Origin: Isosphaeraceae bacterium
GTDB lineage: Bacteria > Planctomycetota > Planctomycetia > Isosphaerales > Isosphaeraceae
Length of the DNA stretch: 64,000 bases
NCBI GenBank assembly: GCA_026004735.1
Contig: BPJS01000001.1
Location: forward strand, 3,820,859 to 3,884,858
Reading direction: 5' to 3'
This document shows positions 17,075 to 25,605 of the stretch, in pieces. A model generated the notes under the pieces. The model was given only the letters and a program-made list of their open reading frames with translations, made no database searches and was not told the DNA's origin. The number at the start of each line of letters is the position of its first letter. Position 1 is the stretch's first letter. The position numbers and the translations under genes were made by a program.

Positions 17075-19492
17075 ATGAGTCGGGACGAGCCGGAGGCGAC
17101 CCGCGGTGAGGGAAAGCGGCCCGTCACCTCTCGGCACGAGGAGACGACCGTCGATTTTGAGCGAGGCCAGGCGCCAGCGGTGTCCCATCGGGGGGAGTAT
17201 CCGTTTCTCGAGCCCTCGCGTGGAGGCGGGGAGCTGGGCTGGTTGGCCCATTATCGGGTGCGGCGGCTGATTGGCTCGGGCGGGATGGGACTGGTCTTTC
17301 TAGCCGATGACACGCTGTTGAATCGGCCGGTGGCGTTGAAGGTGATTCGGCCCGAGCTAGCGGGGGTTCCGCAGGCAGTGGTCCGGTTTGCTCGGGAGGC
17401 GCGGGCGGCCGCGGCGATCCGCCATGACAACGTCGTGACGATCTATCAGGTCGGGGAGGCTGGAGGTGTGGCCTTCATCGCGATGGAGTATCTCCAGGGA
17501 ACGTCGCTCCAACGCTGGCTCGAGCGGGGCAAGCGGCCGTCGGTCGAGTTGCTGATCCGTCTGGCACGGGAGATCACGGCCGGGCTGAACGCGGCGCACC
17601 GGATGGGGATGGTTCACCGCGATATCAAGCCCGGCAACATCTGGCTCGAAGCGCCTCAGGGGCGGGTCAAGATCCTTGACTTCGGCCAGGCTCGAGCCGA
17701 ACGCGAGGACGTTCAGATCACCCAGTCGGGGGCGATTCTCGGGACTCCGGCGTTTATGAGCCCGGAGCAGGCGGCCGGTGAGCCAGTGGAGGCGTCGAGC
17801 GATTTGTTCAGTCTCGGCTGCGTGCTCTATCGCCTGGCGACCGGGCAGCTACCGTTTCCGGGTCGTACGATCATTGCCGTTTTGCACGCGTTGTCGAATC
17901 AGACGCCGACCCGTCCGCGGCAGCTCAACCCGAAATTGCCGAGGGCGCTGGACGAGCTGATCATGAGGCTGCTCGAGAAGGCCCCGGAGCGGCGGCCGGC
18001 GTCGGCACTGGCGGTTCTGGAAGCGTTGGACGAGATTGAACGGCAACTGGCGGCCGCGCGCCAGGCCCGTGAGTTGGGGCTTTTGGGGGAGGTCGATCGG
18101 GAGCCGCTGGAGGTGGTTGCGACGCTCCCAGAGGAGGAGGCGGTTCGGTCGGAGCAGACCCGCCGTCGGCGCGTTGCCGGGCTGGACGGACGGCTTGCGG
18201 CTGGGGTTTTTGGGATCGGCGGCGTGGTGTTGGCGGTGTTTTTGGCCTGGCCCTGGAAGCCGGCTGAGCGCGAACCGCTAGCGCGGGCCACCGAAGATCC
18301 GCCGAAGGTCCCCATTCAGCCACAGCCTGGAGTTGAAGACCCGACGCCGGCCGAGCCGGGCGAATCGGAGCCAAAGCGAGAGGCTCCGCTGCCCGGGCCG
18401 GTGATTCGAGATGAGGGGCGGGTCGCGATGGAGCCGGTGCCAGCTCGTCCCGTGGGGCTGGTCGGTTCGACGCTGCGCGGCGAATTCATTGACCCGGATC
18501 GGGACTGCGCCTTTCGCTTGAACGCAGAGGGCGATGGGGCCACGATCGCGGTTCCGGGCACGGCGCACCTGTTGAGCATCGAACGCGGGTGGATCAACGC
18601 TCCGCGGTTGCTCAGGTCAGTCGCGAGCGATTTTGATGTGACGGTGCGTGTGGGTGGGATTGAGCCGCCGGGCCGTAAGGCGTCCACGCCGCTTTATCCG
18701 GCCTATCACGGGGCTGGATTACTGATCTGGCAGGATGAGCGGAACTATTTTCGGTTCGAGCTGGCGGAAGGGTATCTGGAGGGACGCCCGCGGCGGTTTT
18801 TGAATTACGAGTATCGGCAGGATGGCCAGCTTGTCGCGTCTCATGGTCGCGTTCTAGACCGGGATCGGGATCAGCTCTATCTGCGGCTGACCCGGCGCGG
18901 TTCAACACTGATGGCCGCGTATGGGCCTGACGGCATCACCTGGACCGATGCCAATCCGCTGCTTACGACGTTTGCGGAGACGGTGAGCGTTGGCCTGGTG
19001 GCGATCAATTCGTCACTCCGCCCGCTCGAAGCGAGCTTCTCGGAGTACAAGCTGGACGAGCCGGATCAAGCAGCACCCATGTTGGGGGTCCAGGTGCGAC
19101 TGACGCCGGCGCGGGCGAGCTTTGGGGTCGACGAGGCGGTGGAAGTGGGCATCGAGATCGTCAATCAGACGTCGGCTCCGGTGGCGGTGCCGGGTGACCG
19201 AGGAGGCGAGCAACGCTATCGGTTGCTGGTCACGGATGTGGACGGGAGGCCGCGAGCGCGGAGCCGTGACGAGCCGTTCGGGGAGACTCTGGGGCCGGTC
19301 ACGGTCCTCCCCGCCGCGGGCAAGCTCAGCGACCGGATCGTGATCAAGCCCGAGGGCGACCAGTGGAAGCCCGGCCCCTACACGATCCGGATCGATGTCG
19401 TGCTGCTGGGGGTGGATGGGCGGCCGATCGGCATGGCCAGTTCCCAGCCGGCCGAGTTTCGGATCGAGGCCGGCGAACGACCCAGCCCCTGA
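17075..19492 (+). CDS. Transmembrane Ser/Thr protein kinase with a DUF1349-like C-terminal domain
   Basis: 805 aa from the ATG at 17075 (AGGGAG 9 bases upstream). A GTG at 17051 is less likely. The kinase domain spans about 60-325 and is complete: IGSGGMG (66-72), Lys89 in VALKV, Glu108, HRDIKPGN (181-188), DFG (202-204) and GTPAFMSPEQ. A Pro/Arg-rich stretch leads to one membrane segment at about 375-394. The external part holds a concanavalin-like beta sandwich (about 470-690; FDVTVRVGG, GLLIWQDERNYFRFEL, DGITW) resembling DUF1349. It ends in an Ig-like region (VRLTPARASFGVDEAVEVGIEIVNQT). I infer that it senses an extracellular ligand, possibly a glycan, and phosphorylates cytoplasmic targets. 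The facing gene is convergent, only 12 bases away. Confidence 0.9.
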   Translation: MSRDEPEATRGEGKRPVTSRHEETTVDFERGQAPAVSHRGEYPFLEPSRGGGELGWLAHYRVRRLIGSGGMGLVFLADDTLLNRPVALKVIRPELAGVPQAVVRFAREARAAAAIRHDNVVTIYQVGEAGGVAFIAMEYLQGTSLQRWLERGKRPSVELLIRLAREITAGLNAAHRMGMVHRDIKPGNIWLEAPQGRVKILDFGQARAEREDVQITQSGAILGTPAFMSPEQAAGEPVEASSDLFSLGCVLYRLATGQLPFPGRTIIAVLHALSNQTPTRPRQLNPKLPRALDELIMRLLEKAPERRPASALAVLEALDEIERQLAAARQARELGLLGEVDREPLEVVATLPEEEAVRSEQTRRRRVAGLDGRLAAGVFGIGGVVLAVFLAWPWKPAEREPLARATEDPPKVPIQPQPGVEDPTPAEPGESEPKREAPLPGPVIRDEGRVAMEPVPARPVGLVGSTLRGEFIDPDRDCAFRLNAEGDGATIAVPGTAHLLSIERGWINAPRLLRSVASDFDVTVRVGGIEPPGRKASTPLYPAYHGAGLLIWQDERNYFRFELAEGYLEGRPRRFLNYEYRQDGQLVASHGRVLDRDRDQLYLRLTRRGSTLMAAYGPDGITWTDANPLLTTFAETVSVGLVAINSSLRPLEASFSEYKLDEPDQAAPMLGVQVRLTPARASFGVDEAVEVGIEIVNQTSAPVAVPGDRGGEQRYRLLVTDVDGRPRARSRDEPFGETLGPVTVLPAAGKLSDRIVIKPEGDQWKPGPYTIRIDVVLLGVDGRPIGMASSQPAEFRIEAGERPSP

Positions 19493-19504
19493 AGCTCCGT
19501 CCAG

Positions 19505-20851
19505 CTAAAACAGCACAATCAGGTCGACCGCCAGGGTGAGTTGGGCGGTTCGCGTCCCGTCGTCATACGGCCGAGCGCCTGGGGCCCAGTCCCAGCGAAT
19601 CTCCGGACGAAGCCAGAGGTTCGGAGAGGGTTTGTAAATCAGACCATGGGTCATCTCGTAGTAGGTGGCCGGCGCAGGGAGAACGAACCCGTAGGGGTCG
19701 GCGAAGACCTCGATGCGGGAGACGCCGGAGAGGCGGGGGTTGAACTCGACGATCAGCCAGTGGGCGCCGCCGTAGTAGGAGATCCGGCCCGGTTGTCCCT
19801 CGGGTCCGAAGCCGATGACGTTGCCCTGGGTGACCAGGAACGCTTCGACGGCCTGTTTCCAGCGGCGTTGACGACCCCAGAGGTAGCTTGCGACGGTCGA
19901 GTGGTAGACGAGCGTGCTCCGCGAATAGAGCGGATTGCGACGATTCTGGAGCGTCGGGCTGGTGTAGGCGCCGACCGGAAGAGTCGGAAAATCAACCGCG
20001 GGGAAGAACGGAAGCTGGTTGGGACCAACCAGGACCAGCGAGGTCAGCGAAGCCCGGCCAGAGCGCGAGGTCCAGCCTAGCCCGCCCAGGAAGCTGAATT
20101 GGTAGTGGGCGTTGAACCAGCGATCGCCACCGTTGACGGCGCCCTGGAAGAGCGTCAGGCGGTCACCCAGCTCCAGTCGGCTCAAGGCTCCGAGATAAGT
20201 AAACGGTGTGAAGTTCAGAAGATAGGGGACCGAAAGCAACGGGCGGTAGACGGCCATGGGCGACTCGAAGCCAGCCGGCGAGTAGAACCGGCCGCCCTGG
20301 AGATGGAGCCGCAGGTTGGGTCGAAGAGGCAGCGACAGTTCGGCGAAGAGCTGGGGGAAGTCCACTCCGGCGAAGCCGCCAGGCGTGAACGCGCCGTCGA
20401 AGAGGCCAAACGATTTGGTGAACAGCCAGTCGTTACCGAAGAGGATATCCCAGCGCAGACCGAGGTCGGCGGCGCTGGCTTCACGAGTCGCCTTGCGGAC
20501 GACCAGGTAGTACTGATTGCCTTGCCAGGCGTTGGCCAGCCGGTTGGGGAAGACGGTGACGGTGCTGCCATCGGCCGGTTCGAAGCCGGGAGTGGCGGTG
20601 TAGCTGTTCTGGATCCAGCCAAAGAGGTCGATCGGCGAGTCGTCGAGGTCGAGCCAGGCGTCGAGCGTGCCGAACTGCGGAGGCGCAAGCGGCCCGGCGG
20701 GGCTTACTGAGTCGGAGAGCGGGACGTCGGTCGCGTCGTAGGGGGGCGGGGTCGCAGGCGTGACGTGGGCCTCCTGCTGAGCCTGAGCCGCGGCGCAGCA
20801 GGCCAGGAGGAGCCAGAACCAGGCGCGGCGGCCTCTGAGTGTCAACCGCAT
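19505..20851 (-). CDS. Outer-membrane beta-barrel porin (OmpL/BBP2-like)
   Basis: 448 aa. A signal peptide (FWLLLACCAAAQAQ, cleavage after AQA) leads to a Pro-rich segment. It is followed by a domain with alternating hydrophobic strands and many aromatic girdle residues: DLFGWIQNSYTATPG, LLFNFTPFTYLGAL-like strands, and the closing strand TAQLTLAVDLIVLF with a terminal Phe, typical of Gram-negative outer-membrane barrels. The pattern fits the BBP2/OmpL-like porin group common in planctomycetes, which would allow solute diffusion across the outer membrane. GGGAG lies 3 bases before the ATG. It is downstream of, but 89 bases away from, dtd-asnB on the same strand. Confidence 0.82.
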   Translation of the reverse strand: MRLTLRGRRAWFWLLLACCAAAQAQQEAHVTPATPPPYDATDVPLSDSVSPAGPLAPPQFGTLDAWLDLDDSPIDLFGWIQNSYTATPGFEPADGSTVTVFPNRLANAWQGNQYYLVVRKATREASAADLGLRWDILFGNDWLFTKSFGLFDGAFTPGGFAGVDFPQLFAELSLPLRPNLRLHLQGGRFYSPAGFESPMAVYRPLLSVPYLLNFTPFTYLGALSRLELGDRLTLFQGAVNGGDRWFNAHYQFSFLGGLGWTSRSGRASLTSLVLVGPNQLPFFPAVDFPTLPVGAYTSPTLQNRRNPLYSRSTLVYHSTVASYLWGRQRRWKQAVEAFLVTQGNVIGFGPEGQPGRISYYGGAHWLIVEFNPRLSGVSRIEVFADPYGFVLPAPATYYEMTHGLIYKPSPNLWLRPEIRWDWAPGARPYDDGTRTAQLTLAVDLIVLF

Positions 20852-20940
20852 GCACTCCCGGGAGGCGACGGCCTGAGCGGTTTTTCCGATCGTTTTGGAT
20901 ATATCGTCAGATGCGCCGGGGCTTCATCAGCCGGAATCGG

Positions 20941-21390
20941 TCAGGAGCGTCCGCGGGACTCGAGCAGGAAAGTGACAGGTCCGTCGTTGACCAGGGAGAC
21001 TTCCATGTGGGCTTGGAACACGCCGCGTTCGACGCGCGGACCGTGCCCGGCCAGGGAGTTGCAGAAGCGTTCGTAGAGCGGCGCAGCCTGGTCGGGGGGA
21101 GCGGCGTCGCTGAAGCTCGGCCGGCGGCCTTTTCGGCAATCGGCCAGGAGCGTGAACTGGCTGACGACCAGGACCGAGCCGCCGACCTCGGTCACGTCGC
21201 GGTCGAAGCGGCCGTCCTCGGCGGCAAAGCCACGCAGGCCGGCGACCTTGGCGGCAAGCCAGTCGGCGTCGGCCTCTGAGTCGCCTTGAGCCACGCCGAG
21301 CAGAACCAGCCAGCCCTGTTCGATGGCGCTGACGATTTGGCCGTCGACAGACACGGAGGCCCGGCGGACCCGCTGGATCACGGCGCGCAT
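20941..21390 (-). CDS. dtd: D-aminoacyl-tRNA deacylase
   Basis: 149 aa, the standard Dtd length. It hydrolyses D-aminoacyl-tRNA and Gly-tRNA(Ala), a proofreading step in translation. Visible motifs are MRAVIQRVRRASVSVDG at the start, the catalytic SQFTLLADCRKGRRPSF, and the C-terminal VNDGPVTFLLES, which supplies the cross-subunit Gly-cisPro-type element. The ATG at 21390 lies 12 bases after the asnB stop, so dtd is probably the second gene of an asnB-dtd transcript. It shows no functional link to asparagine synthesis beyond co-expression. Confidence 0.96.
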   Translation of the reverse strand: MRAVIQRVRRASVSVDGQIVSAIEQGWLVLLGVAQGDSEADADWLAAKVAGLRGFAAEDGRFDRDVTEVGGSVLVVSQFTLLADCRKGRRPSFSDAAPPDQAAPLYERFCNSLAGHGPRVERGVFQAHMEVSLVNDGPVTFLLESRGRS

Positions 21391-21402
21391 GACACGGTCG
21401 GC

Positions 21403-23415
21403 TCAGGCAACGGCCGCTTCGGGGGTGGGTTCCAGGTCGCGGGTTTTGTACTGAGTCGGAGTGCGGTTGCCGGCAAACTCCGGCGCGGTCCAGGTCGGCA
21501 GTTCGCAGAGTCCGCCGCCGAGAAACAGATGGTGCCAGAGTTGGGTGGCGACGACGCTGGTCAGCCCCATGTCATAGATGAAGCGGCGTGGGGTCAGCTT
21601 GGGCAGGCGGCGGTGCCACTTGACCTCGCGGAGGACGGCCTCGGGCTGGAAGTATCCGGCTTTGCGTAGCGATTCGGGCGAAAGCAATTGATCGACCCAG
21701 GCGGGGCGGTGCGAGCCGAGGAAGGTCGCCCCGCGGTGCGCCTGGAACATCGTCTTGGGACGGTTGGCAATCTGCGGCGGGAGCGTGCGGGCGGCGACCT
21801 GGCGGAGCAGCCATTTGTCGGTGCGGCCGCGGAGCTTGTACTCCGGCGCGATCCGGCTGCAAAACTGGATGACGTCGTCGTCCAGGAACGGGTAGCGGGT
21901 CTCGACCGAGCTGTGCATGGCGATCCGGTCGCCCTTGGAGAGCATCAGCAGACCGGCGAGCATCAGCTTGTAGCCGACGTAGAGCGACTGGTTGAGAGGT
22001 GCCCAGCGGGTGAACCGGTCGTTGGTCAGGTCCAGATCGTCGAACGGCGAGACATCGCCGATCCCCTGCCAGAGCTGTTCGGTAAAGAGGACCGGACGGA
22101 CTTGAGCCAGCAGTTCATAGAGGTCCTGCTGCGCGGTGCGGACACCCTTGAAGGCCTCGGAGGGAAAGCGCCGGGAGCGACCTCCGCCCAGGGAGTCGAG
22201 CACCAGACCGAACAAAGCGCGGGGCAGACCGGGTCCGATGCGTTGGATGATCCGATGGCGGGTCTGGGCGGTCTTGAACCAGATGTAGCCGGCCAGGGCT
22301 TCGTCGGCGCCTTCGCCGGTTAGGGAAACTTTGTAGCCCTGGGAGTGAACTTCGCCAGCCAGCCGCATCAGAGCGGCGCAGGAGGTGTCCAGGACCGGTC
22401 CTTCGGCGGCCACGATCAGTTCCGGGTAGGCGTGGGCCAGCCGGGCCCGGTCCATGGTGACGACCGACAAGGGCGAACCGAGCGCCTCGGCAGCCTCGGT
22501 GGCCGAGCTGCGCTCGTCAGGCCCGGCCCGATCGAAGCTGATCGTGAACGACGGAACCGGCCGACCCATCTGGCGGGTGGCCAAGCCCAGGACGACCGTC
22601 GAATCCAGGCCGCCGGAAATGTAGCTGACGACCGGCACATCACCCCGCAGTCGGCGCTCGACCGAACGCTGAAGCAGGTGCTGAAGCTCGTCGACCAGCG
22701 GCGTTGGGTCGTCCAGGCGAAGTTCTTCGCCCCGGTCCGGAAAGTCGAGATCCCAGTAGACCCGTTTCTCGATCCGCCCGTCGCGAATTCGCAAAAATTG
22801 GCCCGGCGGCAACGAGCGGATGCCTCGGAAAAAGGTTCGCGAGGTGCCCGCGCAGAAGAACGTGAACAAGTGATCAATGCCGCGGGGGTCGGCCTCGGGC
22901 TGGACCAGGCCGGAGGCGAGCAAGGCTTTGATCTCCGAGGCCCAGAGCAGCCAGCCATCGACTTCGGTGTAGTAGAGTGGACAGATTCCGACGCGGTCCC
23001 GACCGAGTACCAGCGTCCGTTCGCGGCGATCCCAGAGTGAGACCGCGAACTGGCCGCGCGCCTTGTCGAACATGCCCAGGCCGCGGTCTTCGTAGAGGTG
23101 GACCCAGGCCTCGGTATCGCAGCGCGTCGCCAAGCGATGGCCGCGACCGAGCAGTTCAGCGCGAAGCTCGGGATACTCGAACAACTCGCCGTTGAAGGCG
23201 ACCCAGATCGAGCCATCTTCGTTGGAGAGCGGCTGACGGCCGCCGGCCAGGTCGATGATCGACAGCCGCCGGGCGCCCAAGGCGACGCCGGGTTCTTGGT
23301 GGATGTGCTCGTCGTCCGGGCCGCGATGGGCGATCGTTCCGGTCATGGCCCGAAGCCGATCGGTCGGAAACCATCGGGTTCCGGTCAGATCCAATGCCCC
23401 GACGATGCCACACAT
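21403..23415 (-). CDS. asnB: Asparagine synthase (glutamine-hydrolysing)
   Basis: 670 aa. It makes asparagine from aspartate, ATP and glutamine. The N-terminal class-II glutaminase begins MCGIVGALDL with Cys2 as nucleophile and contains IAHRGPDDE, RRLSIIDLAGGRQP and FNGE. The synthetase domain has the PP-loop SYISGGLDST and the later LTGEGADEALAGY. C-terminal regions RIAMHSSVETRYPFLDDDV and FPSEAFKG are typical. The length slightly exceeds E. coli AsnB (554) and fits the longer Bacillus AsnB/AsnO-like type, sometimes used in peptidoglycan or exopolysaccharide amidation, so the acceptor may differ. A possible promoter with a 5' hairpin lies about 190 bases upstream. Confidence 0.93.
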   Translation of the reverse strand: MCGIVGALDLTGTRWFPTDRLRAMTGTIAHRGPDDEHIHQEPGVALGARRLSIIDLAGGRQPLSNEDGSIWVAFNGELFEYPELRAELLGRGHRLATRCDTEAWVHLYEDRGLGMFDKARGQFAVSLWDRRERTLVLGRDRVGICPLYYTEVDGWLLWASEIKALLASGLVQPEADPRGIDHLFTFFCAGTSRTFFRGIRSLPPGQFLRIRDGRIEKRVYWDLDFPDRGEELRLDDPTPLVDELQHLLQRSVERRLRGDVPVVSYISGGLDSTVVLGLATRQMGRPVPSFTISFDRAGPDERSSATEAAEALGSPLSVVTMDRARLAHAYPELIVAAEGPVLDTSCAALMRLAGEVHSQGYKVSLTGEGADEALAGYIWFKTAQTRHRIIQRIGPGLPRALFGLVLDSLGGGRSRRFPSEAFKGVRTAQQDLYELLAQVRPVLFTEQLWQGIGDVSPFDDLDLTNDRFTRWAPLNQSLYVGYKLMLAGLLMLSKGDRIAMHSSVETRYPFLDDDVIQFCSRIAPEYKLRGRTDKWLLRQVAARTLPPQIANRPKTMFQAHRGATFLGSHRPAWVDQLLSPESLRKAGYFQPEAVLREVKWHRRLPKLTPRRFIYDMGLTSVVATQLWHHLFLGGGLCELPTWTAPEFAGNRTPTQYKTRDLEPTPEAAVA

Positions 23416-23584
23416 GCAGGTCTTACCTCGACGCGAGAATCCACCCGGTCATACGGCCGCGGCGACGCGGGTCGGGACACAGGCCGTCGGAAAGCGGATT
23501 AGGTGGTAGGGATCCGCCTCCATTGGCTTGGGCACCGAAGAGCCCTGGCATATCGCCCGGAACGGCTGGGGAGCCGATGGGCCG
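23416..23584. other. Leader region upstream of asnB
   Basis: This is part of a gap of about 300 bases between asnB and the 47-aa gene. Apart from the possible -10 and hairpin listed separately I see no gene. Frames on both strands (for example 23449-23766 minus, 23394-23876 plus) lack ribosome binding sites and are Pro/Arg-rich shadows. Confidence 0.4.
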
Positions 23585-23614
23585 CGGCGTCGCAGCGACG
23601 CCGTCGGGATTATA
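23585..23614 (-). promoter_or_regulatory. Candidate asnB promoter -10 with adjacent 5' hairpin
   Basis: On the minus strand a perfect TATAAT (23614-23609) is followed, right where transcription would begin, by the perfect 8-bp hairpin CGGCGTCG-ctg-CGACGCCG (23603-23585). No -35 hexamer is evident. If used, the asnB mRNA would start with a stable stem and carry a leader of about 190 bases. Confidence 0.4.
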
Positions 23615-23717
23615 CCCGACAAAGGGCGTCGATTCGGAGGAGATTGCGGACGCGGCTGGGCGATCGGGGGGGCCGGCAGGGCTATCGGGGGGCCGAGAGC
23701 CGGCGGCCGGGGCCGGC

Positions 23718-23861
23718 TCAGGCATCGCCGCGCCAGCCCCAGTTGGGCAGGCCACGGCGGCGACACGCCCGCCAGTAGGCAAACGAGCCGACGACCGTGT
23801 AGAGCGCGCTGCCAAGGCGAAAGATCAGGCCGCGTGGCCCGACCGGGACATAAAATGGCAC
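23718..23861 (-). CDS. Small basic protein of 47 aa overlapping the nitrilase gene end
   Basis: The start is GTG at 23861, preceded at a 7-base spacing by AAGGAG, one of the clearest Shine-Dalgarno sites in the window. The product begins MPFYVPVGPRGLIFRLGSAL and continues YTVVGSFAYWRACRRRGLPN, ending WGWRGDA. One hydrophobic/amphipathic helix (about 12-30) is followed by a basic patch and a Trp-rich tail, so membrane association is plausible. The gene overlaps the last 37 bases of the nitrilase-family gene in another frame, suggesting translational coupling. The codons are GC-rich in third positions, as in the neighbours. I do not recognise a family. Confidence 0.6.
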   Translation of the reverse strand: MPFYVPVGPRGLIFRLGSALYTVVGSFAYWRACRRRGLPNWGWRGDA

Positions 23862-24673
23862 GACTTGACTCCTTGAGGCTCGGGGATTCGAACCGCAGAC
23901 AGTAGGATTTCTTCGTCGGTACCGGCCCGGATCGGGGCTGATTCGCGGCCGTCGCAGATGCTACTCTGGCCGGCGAACCGATCCGGAAGATGCTCGGCGA
24001 TGAGCATGCCGAGCAAGGGTATGGTGGTGTGGGTGGGGCCGCATTGGTTGGCGAAGACGACAGGGATGCCGAGGTCGTCGGCGACCTTGGCGGGGATTTC
24101 GGCGGACATTGGGCCGACGTGCCCCATGAGCCAGTGGCGGCGCCCGGTGTGGCGGTTGGCGAAATCGGGCCAGGCGGCCGCGACGATGGCTAGGTCAATC
24201 CGCCGGCGATAGTCGTCCCAGACGCGGCGGTAGATCATATCGGCGCAGATGGCCAGTCCCAGGTTTCCGAATCGGGTAGGGACGATCAGGGGCGAGCGGC
24301 CAGGGCGGAAGCGAAACCGTTCCCAGAAGACCAGGTGGCGTTTGCGGTACACCTGCACGGAGCCATCGGGCTGGCACAAGGCGATAGAGTCGTAGAGGTG
24401 GCGGCCCTCGCGTTCGACGATGCCGGCGGCGATCGTCATACCCCAGAGCTGGCTCCGGCGGCGGAGATGGGTCAGGGTCCGTCCTTCGAGGGTCTCGGCG
24501 TAGGGGGCGTAGTCAGGCAGGAAGCCGTAGCCGGTATTGAACATTTCGGGCAGGACGGCCAGCCGGGCACCGCCGAGGTGTGCCTCGCGGAGCAGATGAT
24601 CGGCCCGTTCCAGGTTCTCCTCGACGGCCAACAACCGGGCGGACATCTGAACCGAAGCGACGACCACTTTCAC
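23825..24673 (-). CDS. Carbon-nitrogen hydrolase (nitrilase superfamily)
   Basis: 282 aa from the GTG at 24673, with GGAGG 9 bases upstream. An ATG at 24691 lies just before that Shine-Dalgarno, and longer frames to 24925 look non-coding. The superfamily's Glu-Lys-Cys triad is visible: Glu43 in AVLPEMFNTG, Lys111 in VYRKRHLVFWE and Cys143 in LAICADMIY. These enzymes cleave or form amide bonds of small molecules (omega-amidase, N-carbamoyl-amino-acid hydrolase or similar). The substrate is not predictable here. The last 37 bases overlap the 47-aa gene. asnB/dtd downstream on the same strand might share nitrogen metabolism, but no direct link is shown. Confidence 0.87.
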   Translation of the reverse strand: MKVVVASVQMSARLLAVEENLERADHLLREAHLGGARLAVLPEMFNTGYGFLPDYAPYAETLEGRTLTHLRRRSQLWGMTIAAGIVEREGRHLYDSIALCQPDGSVQVYRKRHLVFWERFRFRPGRSPLIVPTRFGNLGLAICADMIYRRVWDDYRRRIDLAIVAAAWPDFANRHTGRRHWLMGHVGPMSAEIPAKVADDLGIPVVFANQCGPTHTTIPLLGMLIAEHLPDRFAGQSSICDGRESAPIRAGTDEEILLSAVRIPEPQGVKSCHFMSRSGHAA

Positions 24674-24926
24674 AGCACGAGACCTCCGCATCCCTGGGAG
24701 GCGACGGCAGGGAGAACCGAACCGGGCAATGGGGTGGGCGTAAGCCGACCGGGTCGTGTGCCGTCCGTTGGGTGTTATCGACGGGGCGTCACGACTTCCT
24801 GATTCGGAGCAGGCCATTCCGATTGCCGGGACCGGTCTGGTCGTCGTGACCGGAACGGTCCGCACAGATTGGCCGAGTCTGAGGATGGCGACAGTAGCCG
24901 ACCGGAGTGATCCTGAACAGGCCAAT

Positions 24927-25415
24927 TCAGGGGTTGCGGTCGGATCGACGGCCGATCCAGTCGAGGAGGCCCTTGCGTCGAGGTGGAGGAGGAGTCTGGG
25001 CCTGGGCGCGGAGGTTCTCGGCCCGTTGGATCAGGTCGCCGGTGGGCGGGTTGGTCGCGGGAGCCATTTCGTAGTAGAACTCGCGCTCGTCGCGGATCGT
25101 CAGGGGGAGGAGGTTTTCGGTGAAAAACTCGGTGAGGAGGTTGTCGTACCAGGGGGCTTTGATCGGCTGGATGATGCGCTGGGTCTGATAGCCGTCGGCG
25201 ATCAGGACGATCTCACGGGGGCCGTAGTAGGTAAAGCTGCGAGACTGGGGAGCGGGGCCGAGCTCTTCGCCGTTGACCCAGACCTGGGCATGGGGCGGGT
25301 TGGTGCGGATCGTATAGCGGCGCTCGACGCAGCCGCAGCTCGCGAGCAGGGCGGCCAGGACCAGGGCGGCCCGCCGGTCAGGCCAGAAGGGGCGGATTGC
25401 GTCCATCGGGTTCAC
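24927..25415 (-). CDS. PEGA-domain lipoprotein
   Basis: 162 aa. The N-terminus has a lipoprotein signal with hydrophobic core AALVLAALLASCGC, where a Cys in LASC or SCGC would be lipidated. Residues from about 33 to 75 match a PEGA domain: RYTIRTNPPHAQVWVNGEELGPAP, then YYGPREIVLIADGYQTQ, the usual beta sandwich found in surface proteins. The middle (WYDNLLTEFFTENLLPLTIRDEREF) is typical of planctomycete PEGA lipoproteins, and the tail is Pro-rich. The start is GTG at 25415 or ATG at 25406. GGGAG is just upstream of the GTG. I infer an envelope structural or binding role. Confidence 0.82.
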   Translation of the reverse strand: MNPMDAIRPFWPDRRAALVLAALLASCGCVERRYTIRTNPPHAQVWVNGEELGPAPQSRSFTYYGPREIVLIADGYQTQRIIQPIKAPWYDNLLTEFFTENLLPLTIRDEREFYYEMAPATNPPTGDLIQRAENLRAQAQTPPPPRRKGLLDWIGRRSDRNP

Positions 25416-25605
25416 ATACTCCCGGCCCGCCGTGGGGGAACCTGGGTTCGATCGCCGGCGATCCGGCCAGGTGGTTGCGGGACAGGGCGCTACGTCGCGG
25501 AGCGGACCGGCCGGACGAAACGGAAACTTGATCGTTCCCGAGCGGGGGAGAACCTACGCCGGAGGCCGGTCGGCGCCAAGACGGAATCGGCTCCGGGTGC
25601 GAAGG

